From positions 40,973,219 to 41,037,218 of the forward strand of contig OZ024826.1 in the NCBI GenBank assembly GCA_964016985.1: 64,000 nt of DNA. Reading direction: 5' to 3'. How positions within the stretch are numbered: position 1 is the first letter of the stretch; every line of letters begins with the position of its first letter. The translations under genes and the position numbers were made by a program. Source of the DNA: Anodontia alba (taxonomy: Eukaryota; Mollusca; Bivalvia; Lucinida; Lucinidae). The notes below the pieces were generated by a model, which saw only the letters and a list, made by a program, of their open reading frames with translations, ran no database searches and was not told the DNA's origin. Shown one piece after another: positions 54,520-64,000 of this stretch.

Positions 54520-54790
54520 ATGAGCATATATGCATAAAACATAATGCAATTGTATGCAGGATAGCAGCTATAACATATATACATGAATTCATACATGATA
54601 GCAACATTGATTGTACTGTTTATCGCCATTATTGTTCTAATAGTAGGAGAAGTGCAGCTAGTCTGGTTCCAGACTTTATCTTTTCTGTTATTTTTCTTTT
54701 TCAAAGGTATACAATCTGCTAAGCTTATAATGATTTGATAAGTTATGTCCCTTAGTGGAAAAGATAGCCAGAGTTTACCAGTTGTTTCTA
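54520..54790. other. Unique spacer, no gene
   Basis: Sequence between HP1 copies 15 and 16 shows no shared repeat with the other spacers of the cluster. Confidence 0.5.
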
Positions 54791-54792
54791 TA

Positions 54793-55070
54793 CATTACGA
54801 AAACATGCCTATATAACGTTGACCCCTTAAACCCCACTTTTATATAGTAAAACTGGGGTTTACAGGGGTATACATTGTTTTTCTTATTTCTGCTCGAAAA
54901 CATAGATTGTGGGTACTCGTTAGAACCGCCTCGCCGAGGCGGTTCTAACGAGTACCCACAATCTATGTTTTGAGCAGAAACATGAGAAATATCAGAGTTT
55001 TTTATCTGAAAATTTTCAGTTTTTGGGGGTGAATTTTTCAATATATTTGAATAGGCGTGTTTTCGTAATG
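54793..55070 (-). mobile_element. HP1 MITE, copy 16
   Basis: Complete with a fully paired stem and CCTCGCCGAGG tip. Here both termini read CATTACG. Confidence 0.9.
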
Positions 55071-55416
55071 GTTAAAGAGTGAAATGGGATTAAAGAGACA
55101 AATACAGCTACAGGAAGAGATGAAGAATGACAAAGAAAAAAAAAAAAAAAAAGAAAGAAAGGAATTGCAGAAACGACTTGAGCCAGTCTAAAGTGCAGCC
55201 TCTGTTTCACAAAACTGACTGACAGATAGGAACTAAAAATATCTATTTTAGTTTGCATTTAGTTTTCTTGAAAAAATGACTTGGCTGGCATGTGATTGGT
55301 CCTATCCACACCAGCATACCAGTTTTCCAGCTCATGTACGCCATTGGATAGACCTGAAAAAATTGCAATGACCGAGATACATTATTTCTCTTTATGTTTT
55401 CATAGATAGAAACATT

Positions 55417-55698
55417 CATCACGAAAACATACCTATATAATTTTGACCCCCGTAAACCCCATTTTTATATAGTAAAATTGGGGTTTACGGGGGTATACAT
55501 TATTTTTCTTATTTCTGCTCAAAAACATGTATTGTGGGTACTCGTTAGAACCGCCTCGCCGAGGCGGTTCTAACGAGTACCCACAATCTATGTTTTGAGC
55601 TGAAATATGAAAAATTTTAGAGTTTTTTTTATCTGAAAATTTTCAGTTTTTGGAGGTGAGATTTTTCTATATATTTGAATAGGCGTGTTTTCGTAATG
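55417..55698 (-). mobile_element. HP1 MITE, copy 17
   Basis: Complete. The right-arm fold is perfect because both sides changed together (CCGTAAACCCC and GGGGTTTACGG). Tip CCTCGCCGAGG. Confidence 0.9.
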
Positions 55699-56059
55699 GT
55701 TGCGCAGTGATCAATGCCCTCAGATTTGCAGTATATACACAGAGCATGTGTAACGATTTCAACGACTTCATTATATATTACGTCAATTTCAATATAAAAG
55801 ATACTATGATACAATATTAATTTTGTAACATGTTGTAACGATCTGCTCTCTGTTTGAAGATTCCCTCAAACATTATATAGATAAGTCGCGTCAAGTGAAA
55901 AAGTATCTTCAGAAAACAATGACGTAACGAGTAATCGCACCTAAGTACTTTATACTTCTTGGTCATAGCTCTAGATAAGCACTGTTTTAACAACCGCATT
56001 AATACTTATTTGATTTCTCCACACTTACACAGAACATACGCACGTTGTTGTACTCATTA

Positions 56060-56336
56060 CATCACGAAAACACGTCTATATAGTTTTGACCCTTATAAAC
56101 CCCACGTTTATACAGTAAAACTGGGGTTTGCAGGGGTATACATTAATTTTCTTATTTCTGCTCAAACATAGATTATGGGTACTTGTTAGAACCGCCTCGC
56201 CGAGGCGGTTCCAACACGTACCCACAATCTATGTTTTCAGCAGAAATATGAAAACTACCCCAATTTTTCTTTTGAAAGTTTTCATTTTTTGGTGGTAAAA
56301 TTCTCAATATATTTGAAATGGCGTGTTTTCGTAATG
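56060..56336 (-). mobile_element. HP1 MITE, copy 18 (cluster ends)
   Basis: Complete. The stem has mismatches on the right (GGTTCCAACACGTACC). Last terminus GAAATGGCGTGTTTTCGTAA. Confidence 0.9.
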
Positions 56337-56364
56337 TGAGAAACCCCTCTGCCAATGAGTTCCC

Positions 56365-56814
56365 ACAGTGTGAGGAATCCACGTGACCAAATGACTAGGT
56401 ACACGGAGTTTGTTCGCATAAGGTAGGATTTTTAGATTATCTCTATTCAAACCAAATGGACTTTGTTCAAATAAAGCGCAGAGTTCGCGGAAAATCAAGC
56501 TCATTCTGGTGGTGTAAGCGCTATTCTGCGACCTGGCCTTATTCTCGAGAACATTCGAAGAATGTTTCTCCTGTCAATTTTGGCTACCTGGACAATGTAC
56601 ATGAATTTTGACGAAAAACATTGAGAATCAGACCAGATTGCAGAATAGCGCTTACACCACCAGAAAGAACTTGATTTTCCGCGTATGCGCTTTATTTGAA
56701 CAAATTCCATCAGGTATAAATCGAGATATTCAAAAACTCCTGCCAGATGCGGAGCTAAAATAGTAACAAACTCTGTGCACCTAGTCATTTTGTAACGTGG
56801 ATTCTCCACACTGT
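56365..56814. mobile_element. 450-bp foldback element with long arms
   Basis: Outer pairs ACAGTGTGAGGAATCCACGT / ACGTGGATTCTCCACACTGT and ATGACTAGGTACACGGAGTT / AACTCTGTGCACCTAGTCAT. Inner pairs CTTTGTTCAAATAAAGCGCA / TGCGCTTTATTTGAACAAAT and CTGGTGGTGTAAGCGCTATT / AATAGCGCTTACACCACCAG. The arms are about 200 bp with a loop near 56560-56610. A 102-codon minus-strand frame here is a palindrome artefact. Confidence 0.85.
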
Positions 56815-56963
56815 AATAATTTGTGAAGACCCTAGAAAAATATTTATCCTGTTACCCTTTTTGTCCAGAGCTATGTAAGCCATATCCATTTCACCATATA
56901 ATATGGGAAATGAGGAATGTTCTGGTATTAAACAGACTTAGACAGTAATGAAGTAAACATTCC

Positions 56964-56998
56964 CTGAAATAATAATAATAATAATAATAATAGTAATA
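56964..56998 (+). repeat. (ATA)n microsatellite
   Basis: ATAATAATAATAATAATAAT then AGTAATAAAATAC. Confidence 0.9.
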
Positions 56999-57086
56999 AA
57001 ATACATTGGAAAGCCGGTTAAAAGCTGCAAAATGATACTGAAAATCCGTCTAATAATGTAAGTCCCTGCATATCCCTGTTTCAATA

Positions 57087-57331
57087 TATGAGCTAGCGCA
57101 CGGCAAAACTACAATGACGTGCGACCAGCAAAGGCTCAGATCAGCCTGCGCACTGCGCATCCGCGCAGTCTGATCAGTGTCTTCGCTAATCGCATGTGCC
57201 GTATACAGCCTCCGGGCTATCCAACGAGGAATGAGCTAGAACCCCTGCCATACTGGATTGATGTACAGGCTTATCTGATTCTTTGCTGTTTCACAGGTCT
57301 TATTGTTGGTTTTGTCGTGTACCGGCTCATA
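57087..57331 (+). mobile_element. GC-1 MITE, complete
   Basis: TATGAGCTAGCGCACGGCAA left and GTTGGTTTTGTCGTGTACCG with GCTCATA right. The interior is collinear with 52068, including GGCTCAGATCAGCCTGCGCA and GTCTGATCAGTGTCTTCGCT, and supplies the middle that is missing there (CCGTATACAGCCTCCGGGCT). Confidence 0.85.
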
Positions 57332-57377
57332 CATTATGGGGTATTTGTAATAAGGGGGTACACATAATGTAATGGTA

Positions 57378-57446
57378 TGCGGACAGCGAAGTCCTAGATT
57401 AGACTGCGCTTCTGCGCAGTCTAATCTAGGCCTTCGCTATCCGCAT
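57378..57446. repeat. GC-1 hairpin, near perfect
   Basis: GCGGACAGCGAAGTCCTAGA and TTAGACTGCGC face GCGCAGTCTAATCTAGGCCT and TCGCTATCCGC. Confidence 0.9.
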
Positions 57447-57717
57447 CAGGGCCTTCACTGTCAGCTTGTGGGATCATTGGGTAATTCTTAATATAACGAC
57501 TTTTAGCTCAAATTCCCTGATTAGACTATATAACTTCTCTGACCTATCTGGATCTTTACAGTTAGTACATGCCTCGAAGACACTTTTTCTCAAGGTGCGG
57601 CTCAAATAGTGAACACATGTAGTACACACCTTACATATGTATAACATGTACGCATCAGGAGAAAATAAACCAGCTTTAATAACGCACACTCTTAGACAGT
57701 AGAGCTGATAAACATAC

Positions 57718-57809
57718 TTAGGCACCCAAATCTCGTGGGGAGTCTCATAGTAAACTTCGTTTTTATCTCGTTCGCCATCTTCAATAAAGACGGAGTAGTA
57801 AAGACGCAT
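57718..57809 (-). CDS. Possible first coding exon, function unknown
   Basis: On the minus strand an ATG at 57809 opens a segment beginning MRLYYSVFIEDGERDKNEVY and ending HEIWVP. It is charged and soluble-looking, unlike the hydrophobic, low-complexity frames elsewhere. It runs into CCTAA then GTATGT, a good 5' splice donor, after which the frame continues another 80 codons with composition typical of non-coding DNA. No downstream exon, poly-A signal or protein family was recognised. A GC-1 hairpin (57378) and a pearl-like element (57897) flank it. It may be chance. Confidence 0.15.
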
Positions 57810-58379
57810 TTCATAATTATTACGTTATTTAATATGGATGCCGTTTTGTAACGCTAGCTTGAAAATGTGTTGATAGTCAACTTTAACCACAAAAAACAAG
57901 AGGCCCATGGGCCACAATTCGCTCTCCTGCATATTTGCAAATGCCATGCGATAGTCTTCCAGTATGCCACAGCAACTGGGACACAAATTTGACCATACCA
58001 GAAAAGGTCAAAGGTCATCATAGTCTCATCATTTTAATAAACTTGGTACACCTTGAGTCCCCGATGATGTATACCAAGATTCAACCGCAGAAGAAGATTT
58101 TTAAGTGTTTTTACCATATATGAGCACGGCAGTCATCTTGTTCAGTGATGCAGAACCATTTAAACAAAGTGTCAACATTCCTTCGACAGAAGGCCGACTG
58201 AGATATCTGATGAAAATTCGTCAAGTTGTTTTAGAAAAGACGAGGTTTAAAGATTTCATGGTTTTAAACCTGTATATAGCAAAGGACAAAGGCAGGTAAT
58301 CCACAGAGGGCATAATTTTGATCCTAACTAAAACGTATTACTACTTTAATAACATATTGTAAGTTTCAGCCATTAGTCT

Positions 58380-58446
58380 TAATTATATATTGAAAAAAAA
58401 AAAAAAAAATCAACTCCTCACCCCCCCCCACCTCCACACACACCCC
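58380..58446 (+). repeat. Poly-A then C-rich tract
   Basis: A run of about 17 A, then CACCCCCCCCCACC and CACACACACC inside the first long unit of the pearl-like element. Confidence 0.85.
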
Positions 58447-59339
58447 ATACAAATTTATAGAGACGCAAATTGGACCTTGCCGTAAAAAGGTCAAAAGTCA
58501 ACCTATGATCATCAATTGAACAGCTTGGTAGAGCTTGAGTCCCCGATGCTATATACCAGGATTCAGTCCCAAAGCTTTCTTGGTTCTGGAGAAGAAGATT
58601 TTCAAGAGTTTGCACCATATTTGGACATGGCGGCCATCTTGTTTAATTGCGCGGGACTATTCGAACAAATTGGCAATACCCTTTGGACAGAAGGCCTATG
58701 TGAAATCTGGTGAAAATTGCTCAAGCAGTTTCAGAGAAGAAGACATTTAAAAATTACACAATTTTTATACTTGTATATTGCCCACTGACAAGGGCAGATA
58801 ACTCATAAGCGATAAACATTTGAACATAAGTAAAATGTTTTACTACTTTAATCACACATTGTAAGTTTCAGCCATTAGTATTTAATACATTCTGAGAAAG
58901 TGGCTTTTTCAACATTTCCCCATACAAATATATGGGGACGCAAATTTGACCTTGCAGGACCACTTACGGTCATCATTTGGACAAAATTGGTAGACCTTGA
59001 GTCCTCGATGCTATATACCAAGATTTAGCCCCAAAGCTTTCTTGGTTCTTGAGAAGAAGATTTTTAAGTTGGCGGCCATCTTGTTCAATTTCGCTGAACC
59101 ATGTGAACAAATTGGCAATATCCATTTGACGGAAGGCCTCATGTGAAATCTGGTGAAAATTGCTCAAGCGCTTTCAGAGAAAAAGGCATTTAAAAATTTT
59201 ACACAATTTTATACATATATATAGCCCAGTGGCAATGGCAGATAATCCTCTTGGGACAAAAGTTTGATTGTAACTAAAATGGTTTACTACTTTAATCATA
59301 CATTGTAAGTTTCAGCCATTAGTCTTTAATACAATTGTA

Positions 59340-59915
59340 TTAAAACTATAGTTTCAACGAAAATGGTCAGGATAACATATGATGTGTACTGGGTATAATA
59401 TGTGCAATGTCGCAGAATTCCTGTATAAGGAAAGATAGCTTAACGGAATAAATTGCATAGTTACAATAGAGATACTTGTAAGGTCATATATCAGACCAGC
59501 TAATATGCTCATAAGCATAATTGAAGTATATGTAGTATTGATTACCATAACTTTGTTCACATTAAAGTGGAAATAATTGTTATTTCTTTATGTTGAAGAG
59601 TTTGACAAAAGTTTGGCTTTTAAGTCTCATATGAGACCGGAAGTGGTATGACGTAAAATAATCCCCCATCTAAACGATACTTACCTTGGTTAAGTTGATG
59701 TTTGGTTGGGATTATTTGTAGTCATATAACCACTGGAGGGATCAGATGCCCTCCCTTTACATGTAAAAACATGTCCCGCCCTAGAAATTTAAAGCAAGAA
59801 AATTTCTGCCAAAAAAGGGTAGATTTAAAAAATTTGGTACATTTAATAGAGTATTTTCTTTCTTTTTGTCAAACCACATTTAGCGTTAAAAACGGAGCTC
59901 TCGGATTAACTGAAG
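59340..59915. other. Unrelated insertion inside the pearl-like element
   Basis: Unit sequence stops at CTTTAATACAATTG and resumes near TTCAACATTTTCCCCATATA. The roughly 570 bp between has no counterpart in other units. It contains AAGTCTCATATGAGACCGG (a short palindrome) and no recognised gene. Confidence 0.5.
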
Positions 59916-60866
59916 CGTGCATCTCTTTTCAACATTTTCCCCATATAAATGTATAGGGACGCAAATTTGATCTTGTCGTAAAAAGGCCAAAGTCAATCTA
60001 CGGTCACCATTTGAACAAACTTGGTAGACCTTGAGTCCTCGAGGCTATATTCCAAAATTCAGCTACAAAGCTTTTTTGGTTCTGGAGATTTTTAAGTATG
60101 GGCATGGCAGCCATTTTGTTCGATGGCGCGGAACCATTTGTTCAAATTGGCAATACCCTTTTGACAGAAGGCCCCATGTGAAATCTGGTGAAAATTGCTC
60201 AAGCAGATTCAGAAAAGAAAACATTTAAATATTACACAATTTTATACATGTATATAGCCGAGGTGCAAGGGCAGATAAACCCTGGAGACAAAACTTTGAT
60301 TATAACTAAAATGTTTTACTACTTTAATCACTCATTGTAAGTTTCAGCCATTAGTCTTTCATACAATTTGAGAAAATGACTTTTCAACATTTTCCCCTTA
60401 CAATTGCTTGAGGACACAAATTTGACCTTGCCGTAAAACGGTCAAAGGTCAACCTAGGATCATTATTTGAATAAACTTGATAGACCTTGAGTCCATGATG
60501 CTAGATATCATGATTAAGCCTTGAAGCCTTCTTGGTTCTGGAGAAGAAACATTTTAAGTGTTTTTATCATATATTGGCATGGCGGCCATCTTGATTAACG
60601 GACCGTGACCATTTGTACAAATTTTCAATCCTCTTTTGGCTCCACATGAAGTTTGAAGAAAATTGGCCCAGTGGTTACAGAGGAGAAGTCGTTGAAAGGT
60701 GTGGACGGACGGACGCCGGACGACGGATGGACAAGGACGGTCGACAGACGGCAAATGGTCACAACAGCTCATCCTGAGCCTTGTGCAGGTGAGGTAAAAA
60801 CGCAAACTGATAAATATCAGGATAACTTTAGATTATAAATAAAAATACATTTTTGCTCAAAATTAT

Positions 60867-61147
60867 CATTACGAAAACATGCCTATTCTAATATACTGAA
60901 AATTTTACCACCAAAAAATGAAAATTTTCAGATAAAAAAATTCTGGTGTTTTTTCATATTTCTGCTCAAAACATAGATTGTGGGTACTCGTTAGAACCGC
61001 TTCGACGAGGCGGTTCTAACGAGTACCCACAATCTATGTATTTGAGCAGAAATAAGAAAAGTAATGTATACCCCTGTAAACCCAAGTTTTACTATATAAA
61101 AGTGGGGTTTAAGGGGGTCAAAGTTATATAGGCATGTTTTCGTGATG
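60867..61147 (+). mobile_element. HP1 MITE, copy 19
   Basis: Complete. Tip CTTCGACGAGG; otherwise a full stem. It lies 66 bp from the end of the pearl-like element. Confidence 0.9.
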
Positions 61148-61224
61148 GAAAATGCTCAGTATTTTTCATGAAAAATAATAAAAAAGGTTATTCGATTTTT
61201 CCCCGATTAGGTAATTTGTCACAT

Positions 61225-61595
61225 TTTTATACCCCGCCACACGATAGTGGCGGGGTATTATGGTTTCAAAATGGTCGTCCGTTTGTCCGTCCGTCCGCCT
61301 GTCGTACGTCCGTCCGTCCGTCCGTCCGTATTTCGTTTCCGGAGAATAACTTGAGTAAATATCAATGGAATTTCGCCAAACTTGGTATGTGCATTGATAT
61401 TATGGAGATCTGGTTTGGGATTGCTAGTGGGCAAATTTCATCAATTTTTGACGAAGTTATCTGTCCGAGAGATGTCGTAGTTTCTTTTCCGTACAATAAC
61501 TTGAGTAACTATTGATAGATATACACCAAACTGGTGGGGTATTATGCTATCGGTGCTTTTATTACTTTTTGTGCCTTTCCGCATTTGCATGAAAA
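61225..61595 (-). mobile_element. Helitron-like non-autonomous fragment, minus strand
   Basis: Read on the minus strand: a body with repeated ACTCAAGTTATTSTMCGGAAA-type segments (61331-61352 and 61484-61505), then a GGAC microsatellite (about 61279-61330), then ATACCCCGCCACTATCGTGT with GGCGGGGTAT, a perfect 12-bp-arm hairpin (61230-61260), then AAAA. The order again is body, microsatellite, terminal hairpin. It is distinct from the two monomer families above. Confidence 0.6.
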
Positions 61596-61599
61596 GTTT

Positions 61600-61872
61600 C
61601 TTTGTAAATAAAAAAAAACTTCATGTTTAAATCAATTCGATTTTTAAATATATTTCAATAATATTTTTTTCTTCTGCATTCTTTCCCAGTATTTTTTTTA
61701 TATTGGTAGAAAAGATATTCTAAACTAAAATTGTCACTAAATATAATTTTGATTAAAACATACTGTAAAACGACGTCACTTGATCAAGAAACAATAACAA
61801 TAGGGAAACCTGGCTAATTTGTGTCCCCGATATGCATGTTTTAAGCCTGTTTTTATAATAAAAATAAATGAA

Positions 61873-61920
<48 letters not shown>

Positions 61921-62215
61921 CATTGTATGAATATCCCATGGTTTTAAGGAACGCTGAACAAAATAATTTCAGAGTGAATTGTTGTCAAAACATAACGGAT
62001 GCACAGACTGAACTTGGCCTTCGACTCCATCAAGACTACTTTTCCACTGGCGTGACTTTAAATTGCCCCATATTTGAGCCAATTAACTACCTTTTCTGAC
62101 ATGTAGAAGAGTTTGACAGCGGTTTGCTTACAAACAAAGTTAGCCTCATGCGCATGGGTCAAATAATGTCTCGGATATGTTTGGTATTTTATTTTATTTG
62201 AATTTTTGTTGTTTT
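61600..62215. other. No gene seen; (TAAA)n microsatellite
   Basis: AT-rich. About 14 TAAA units at 61864-61919. No supportable frame. Confidence 0.6.
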
Positions 62216-62220
62216 TGTTT

Positions 62221-62500
62221 CATTCTAAAAACATGCCTATTCAAATATATTGGAAATTTTACAACCTAAAAAAGGAAACTTTTCAGATAAAAATTCTGAT
62301 ATTTTTCATATTTCTGCTCAAAATATAGATTGTGGGTAATCGTTAGAACCGCCTCGGCGAGGCGGTTCTAACGCGTACCCATAATCTGTGTTTTTGAGCA
62401 GAAATAAGAAAAATAATGTATACCCCTGTAAAACCCCACTTTTACTATATAAAAGTGGGGTTGAAGGGAATCAAAATTATATAGACGTGTTTTCGTAATG
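62221..62500 (+). mobile_element. HP1 MITE, copy 20
   Basis: Complete. The left end is degraded (CATTCTAAAAACATGCC) and the right end intact (ATAGACGTGTTTTCGTAATG). Tip CCTCGGCGAGG. Confidence 0.9.
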
Positions 62501-62991
62501 AAATTCAGCACAACTTACATTTACTGGAAAGCACTTTTAAACAGACATCAATAATTATTTCTTATTTTATTAATTACTTATTGGTCTGCTTACCGTGATG
62601 CTAACAAGGAGAAACTATGATTTTTGTTTTTTGTTGTTGTTGTTCTTTGAAGTACAAAATGTAGTCTCGAATAAGAATGCGGCGCCAGTTACGTCACTAA
62701 AAATCAAATGACGTTTCAGAACCGTGACTCTGTTTTGTATTTCAAATTTGATGCATGTACGGAGTAAATTGTGTAAAATATTTTAACTTTAGTTGAAATC
62801 AAACTTGCATTTTGTTACGCGTTACATCAAATAATTGCCTTTACATGATGTTTAACTATTGAACACAATTAAATAAAAATGATTTGAAAATTCTTGCAAT
62901 TTGCTCTTATTTTGAGTACAATATATGTTTGTCGGCAACATGCTTTCGCGGAGATTGATCATGAAATACTTTCTACGGTCATTTTCTCCTT

Positions 62992-63168
62992 TCTGCTGAT
63001 TCAAGAAGGGCAGCTGTCAGTTTCTGGCAAAATGTGCACAATACTGGTAAACAGCTTAGAGGACAAAGCCTGTCCAATAAACGTGTGGTTAGGTAAACTG
63101 ACTGCGCTCTACATGACCCCATTGGGTTGACTGGGTCGTAAAATCTCAACCCAAACAATCAAACAAAC
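62992..63168 (+). mobile_element. SINE-like retroposon fragment
   Basis: CTGCTGATTCAAGAAGGGCA, AAACGTGTGGTTAGGTAAAC, CATGACCCCATTGGGTTGAC and a tail CTCAACCCAAACAATC then AAACAAAC. Same family as 50701; 5'-truncated. Confidence 0.75.
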
Positions 63169-63430
63169 TAATATATATTTTTCTTCTTAAAAACTTTCCA
63201 TTAGTATTGCGTTAATTGATATAAGCTAACCAGACACCCATTTGTTTGAGGTGGACTGGCCCGAAGAATTAAGATAGAGCAGTCCACTCGGCATAAATAG
63301 CTTATACGATTAAAACTCTAAAATGCACCTTTCCCGAATATATCAGTATTGATTCTTATGGAAATTTACTGCGTATAATGTATACTCGCTATCCTGCATG
63401 TTATGTACGTTGAAATTTGTATATGTGCTC

Positions 63431-63582
63431 ATGGGCCATATTGCTTATTGCATGAATAAATAGAGGATCTTACACGAGTGGTCATTTTATATGAAATTTA
63501 TTAAACGAGCCTTCGGCGAGTTTCATAAATTTCATATTAAATGACCACGAGTGTAAGATTCTGTTTATCATATGGCCCTTTT
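63431..63582. repeat. Foldback
   Basis: GGGCCATATTGCTTATTG and ATCTTACACGAGTGGTCATT face AATGACCACGAGTGTAAGAT and TTATCATATGGCCC. The inner ATATGAAATTTAT faces ATAAATTTCATAT. Loop TAAACGAGCCTTCGGCGAG. Confidence 0.8.
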
Positions 63583-63644
63583 AAATTGGATTTTATTGCC
63601 TTTAAAGTTGACACTTGTTCAACACAAAATGCATGGTTGACATG

Positions 63645-63815
63645 GACGTCGTCATGACGTTACTTGTTCCCGCCAAAGTGTTATATAACGTGTGGTTATA
63701 AGATTTTTATAACATGACGTTATCCACTGAATAACAGCGACGTCATATGATAAATTACTTACCTACTTTGCTGATTAGTATAATTGAAAGGATGTGTAGA
63801 ACAGCTGACGTTACT
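63645..63815 (+). promoter_or_regulatory. Cluster of CRE-like ACGTCA/TGACGT motifs
   Basis: GACGTCGTCATGACGTTAC (about 63648-63661), ATGACGTTAT (about 63714), GCGACGTCATATG (about 63740) and GCTGACGTTAC (about 63806) precede the candidate start codon at 63896. Such clusters can be bZIP-factor sites, but short ACGTCA repeats also occur in MITEs, and a foldback lies just upstream, so a promoter role is only a possibility. Confidence 0.3.
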
Positions 63816-63895
63816 TCTAATTGCTGTTTTAATTCTGACTCCAATCCGGTTTCCAGATAGCTGGAATGGTAACAAAAACAGCAGCAACAACAAAC

Positions 63896-64000
63896 ATGGC
63901 GTCTGATTTCCATTTTAATGTAGTTTCCAGAATATTGTGTTCAAATCTTTCGCCTGAAAATGACATATTTACTCAGATTAATGATAAGTACAATTTGCTC
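63896..64000 (+). CDS. Candidate gene start, partial, running off the window
   Basis: ATG at 63896 in a strong Kozak context (AACAAACATGGCG, A at -3 and G at +4) opens a frame of exactly 35 codons to the last base with no stop. It begins MASDFHFNVVSRILCSNLSP and continues with a polar ENDIFTQINDKYN-like stretch. The composition is soluble and protein-like, and the purine-rich ACAGCAGCAACAACAAAC leader resembles a 5' UTR. CRE-like motifs lie 80-250 bp upstream. I recognise no family from 35 residues. It could be a short first exon (a weak donor, AAGTACA, lies at 63984-63990) or a longer one. This is the best coding candidate in the window, but it is based only on context. Confidence 0.4.
   Translation, partial: MASDFHFNVVSRILCSNLSPENDIFTQINDKYNLL

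Larger units (their letters stand above)
57897..60800 (+). mobile_element. Pearl/Helitron-like element with about 460-bp units
   Basis: Left end ACAAGAGGCCCATGGGCCAC then ATTCGCTCTCCTGC, analogous to the left end at 13929. Long units recur: TTGGTAGACCTTGAGTCC-type landmarks at about 58043, 58524, 58988, 60021 and 60477, with a double-length interval before 60021. Units contain CTGGAGAAGAAGATTTTTAA, ATGGCGGCCATCTTG and AATTGCTCAAGCAGTTTCAG. The right end has GGACGGACGGACGCCGGACG (from about 60702), then ACAACAGCTCATCCTGAGCC and GTGCAGGTGAGGTAAAAA, a hairpin-capable terminus. Non-coding; probably mobilised in trans. Confidence 0.75.

Overview
The window looks like gene-poor nuclear DNA of an invertebrate, most probably a bivalve mollusc. 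The pointers are three elements built like bivalve 'pearl'/non-autonomous Helitron-like elements (tandem monomers of about 165 bp or longer, then an ACGG/GACG microsatellite, then a terminal hairpin), short SINE-like retroposons, and hundreds of bases of AT-rich non-coding sequence between dense small inverted-repeat elements. I cannot name the species. No operons, ribosome binding sites, tRNA, rRNA or CRISPR array were seen. Nearly all open frames are short, overlap repeats or low-complexity DNA and show no family I recognise. The best gene candidate is an open first-exon-like frame starting at 63896 and running off the right edge. A weaker one is a minus-strand exon-like segment at 57718-57809.

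The main content is mobile and palindromic DNA, roughly a third of the window by my tally of the listed intervals. The dominant family, called HP1 here, has 20 copies of about 275 bp (9 plus, 11 minus). It has ends like ATYACGAAAACAYGCCTAT, two different arms and a near-perfect central hairpin. Two families with pogo/Tigger-style ends and TA target sites, HP2 (5 copies) and HP3 (2 copies), and a degenerate HP4, carry the same central hairpin with paired compensatory differences although their ends are unrelated. This shared hairpin module is the most interesting signal in the window.

Layout: 0-7 kb holds HP1-HP3 copies, including an HP2 split by a SINE (13-bp target duplication) and an HP2 split by an HP3. 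7-9.3 kb has microsatellites and a foldback. 9.9-11.3 kb has AC-1 hairpins, a CRE plus TATA promoter-like site and a Tigger-like fragment. 13.2-17.1 kb has HP2, then an HP1 interrupted by a 2.6-kb pearl-like element with a 166-bp tandem array, then another HP1. 19.7-29 kb has several perfect foldbacks and a hAT-like MITE. 30-37 kb has MT-1 MITEs, a 2-kb element edged by 20-bp inverted repeats with CCTAGG palindromes, a Tigger-like MITE, HP3 and HP1. 38.2-40.9 kb has a 47-bp tandem array and a minus-strand pearl-like element. 41.8-46 kb has an HP1 nested in a GC-1 MITE and two GATATC/TTCGAA arrays. 46.6-52.6 kb has GC-1/AC-1 hairpins, a SINE fragment and a 200-N assembly gap. 53.4-56.3 kb holds six HP1 copies all in one orientation. 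56.4-60.8 kb has a 450-bp foldback and a third pearl-like element. 60.9-64 kb has HP1 copies, a Helitron-like fragment, a SINE fragment, a foldback and the candidate gene start.

The features do not form a pathway. They record layered transposition, with younger elements inside older ones, and several assembly or replication accidents at hairpins. Family names (HP1-HP4, GC-1, AC-1, MT-1, PB-1) are labels made for this answer.
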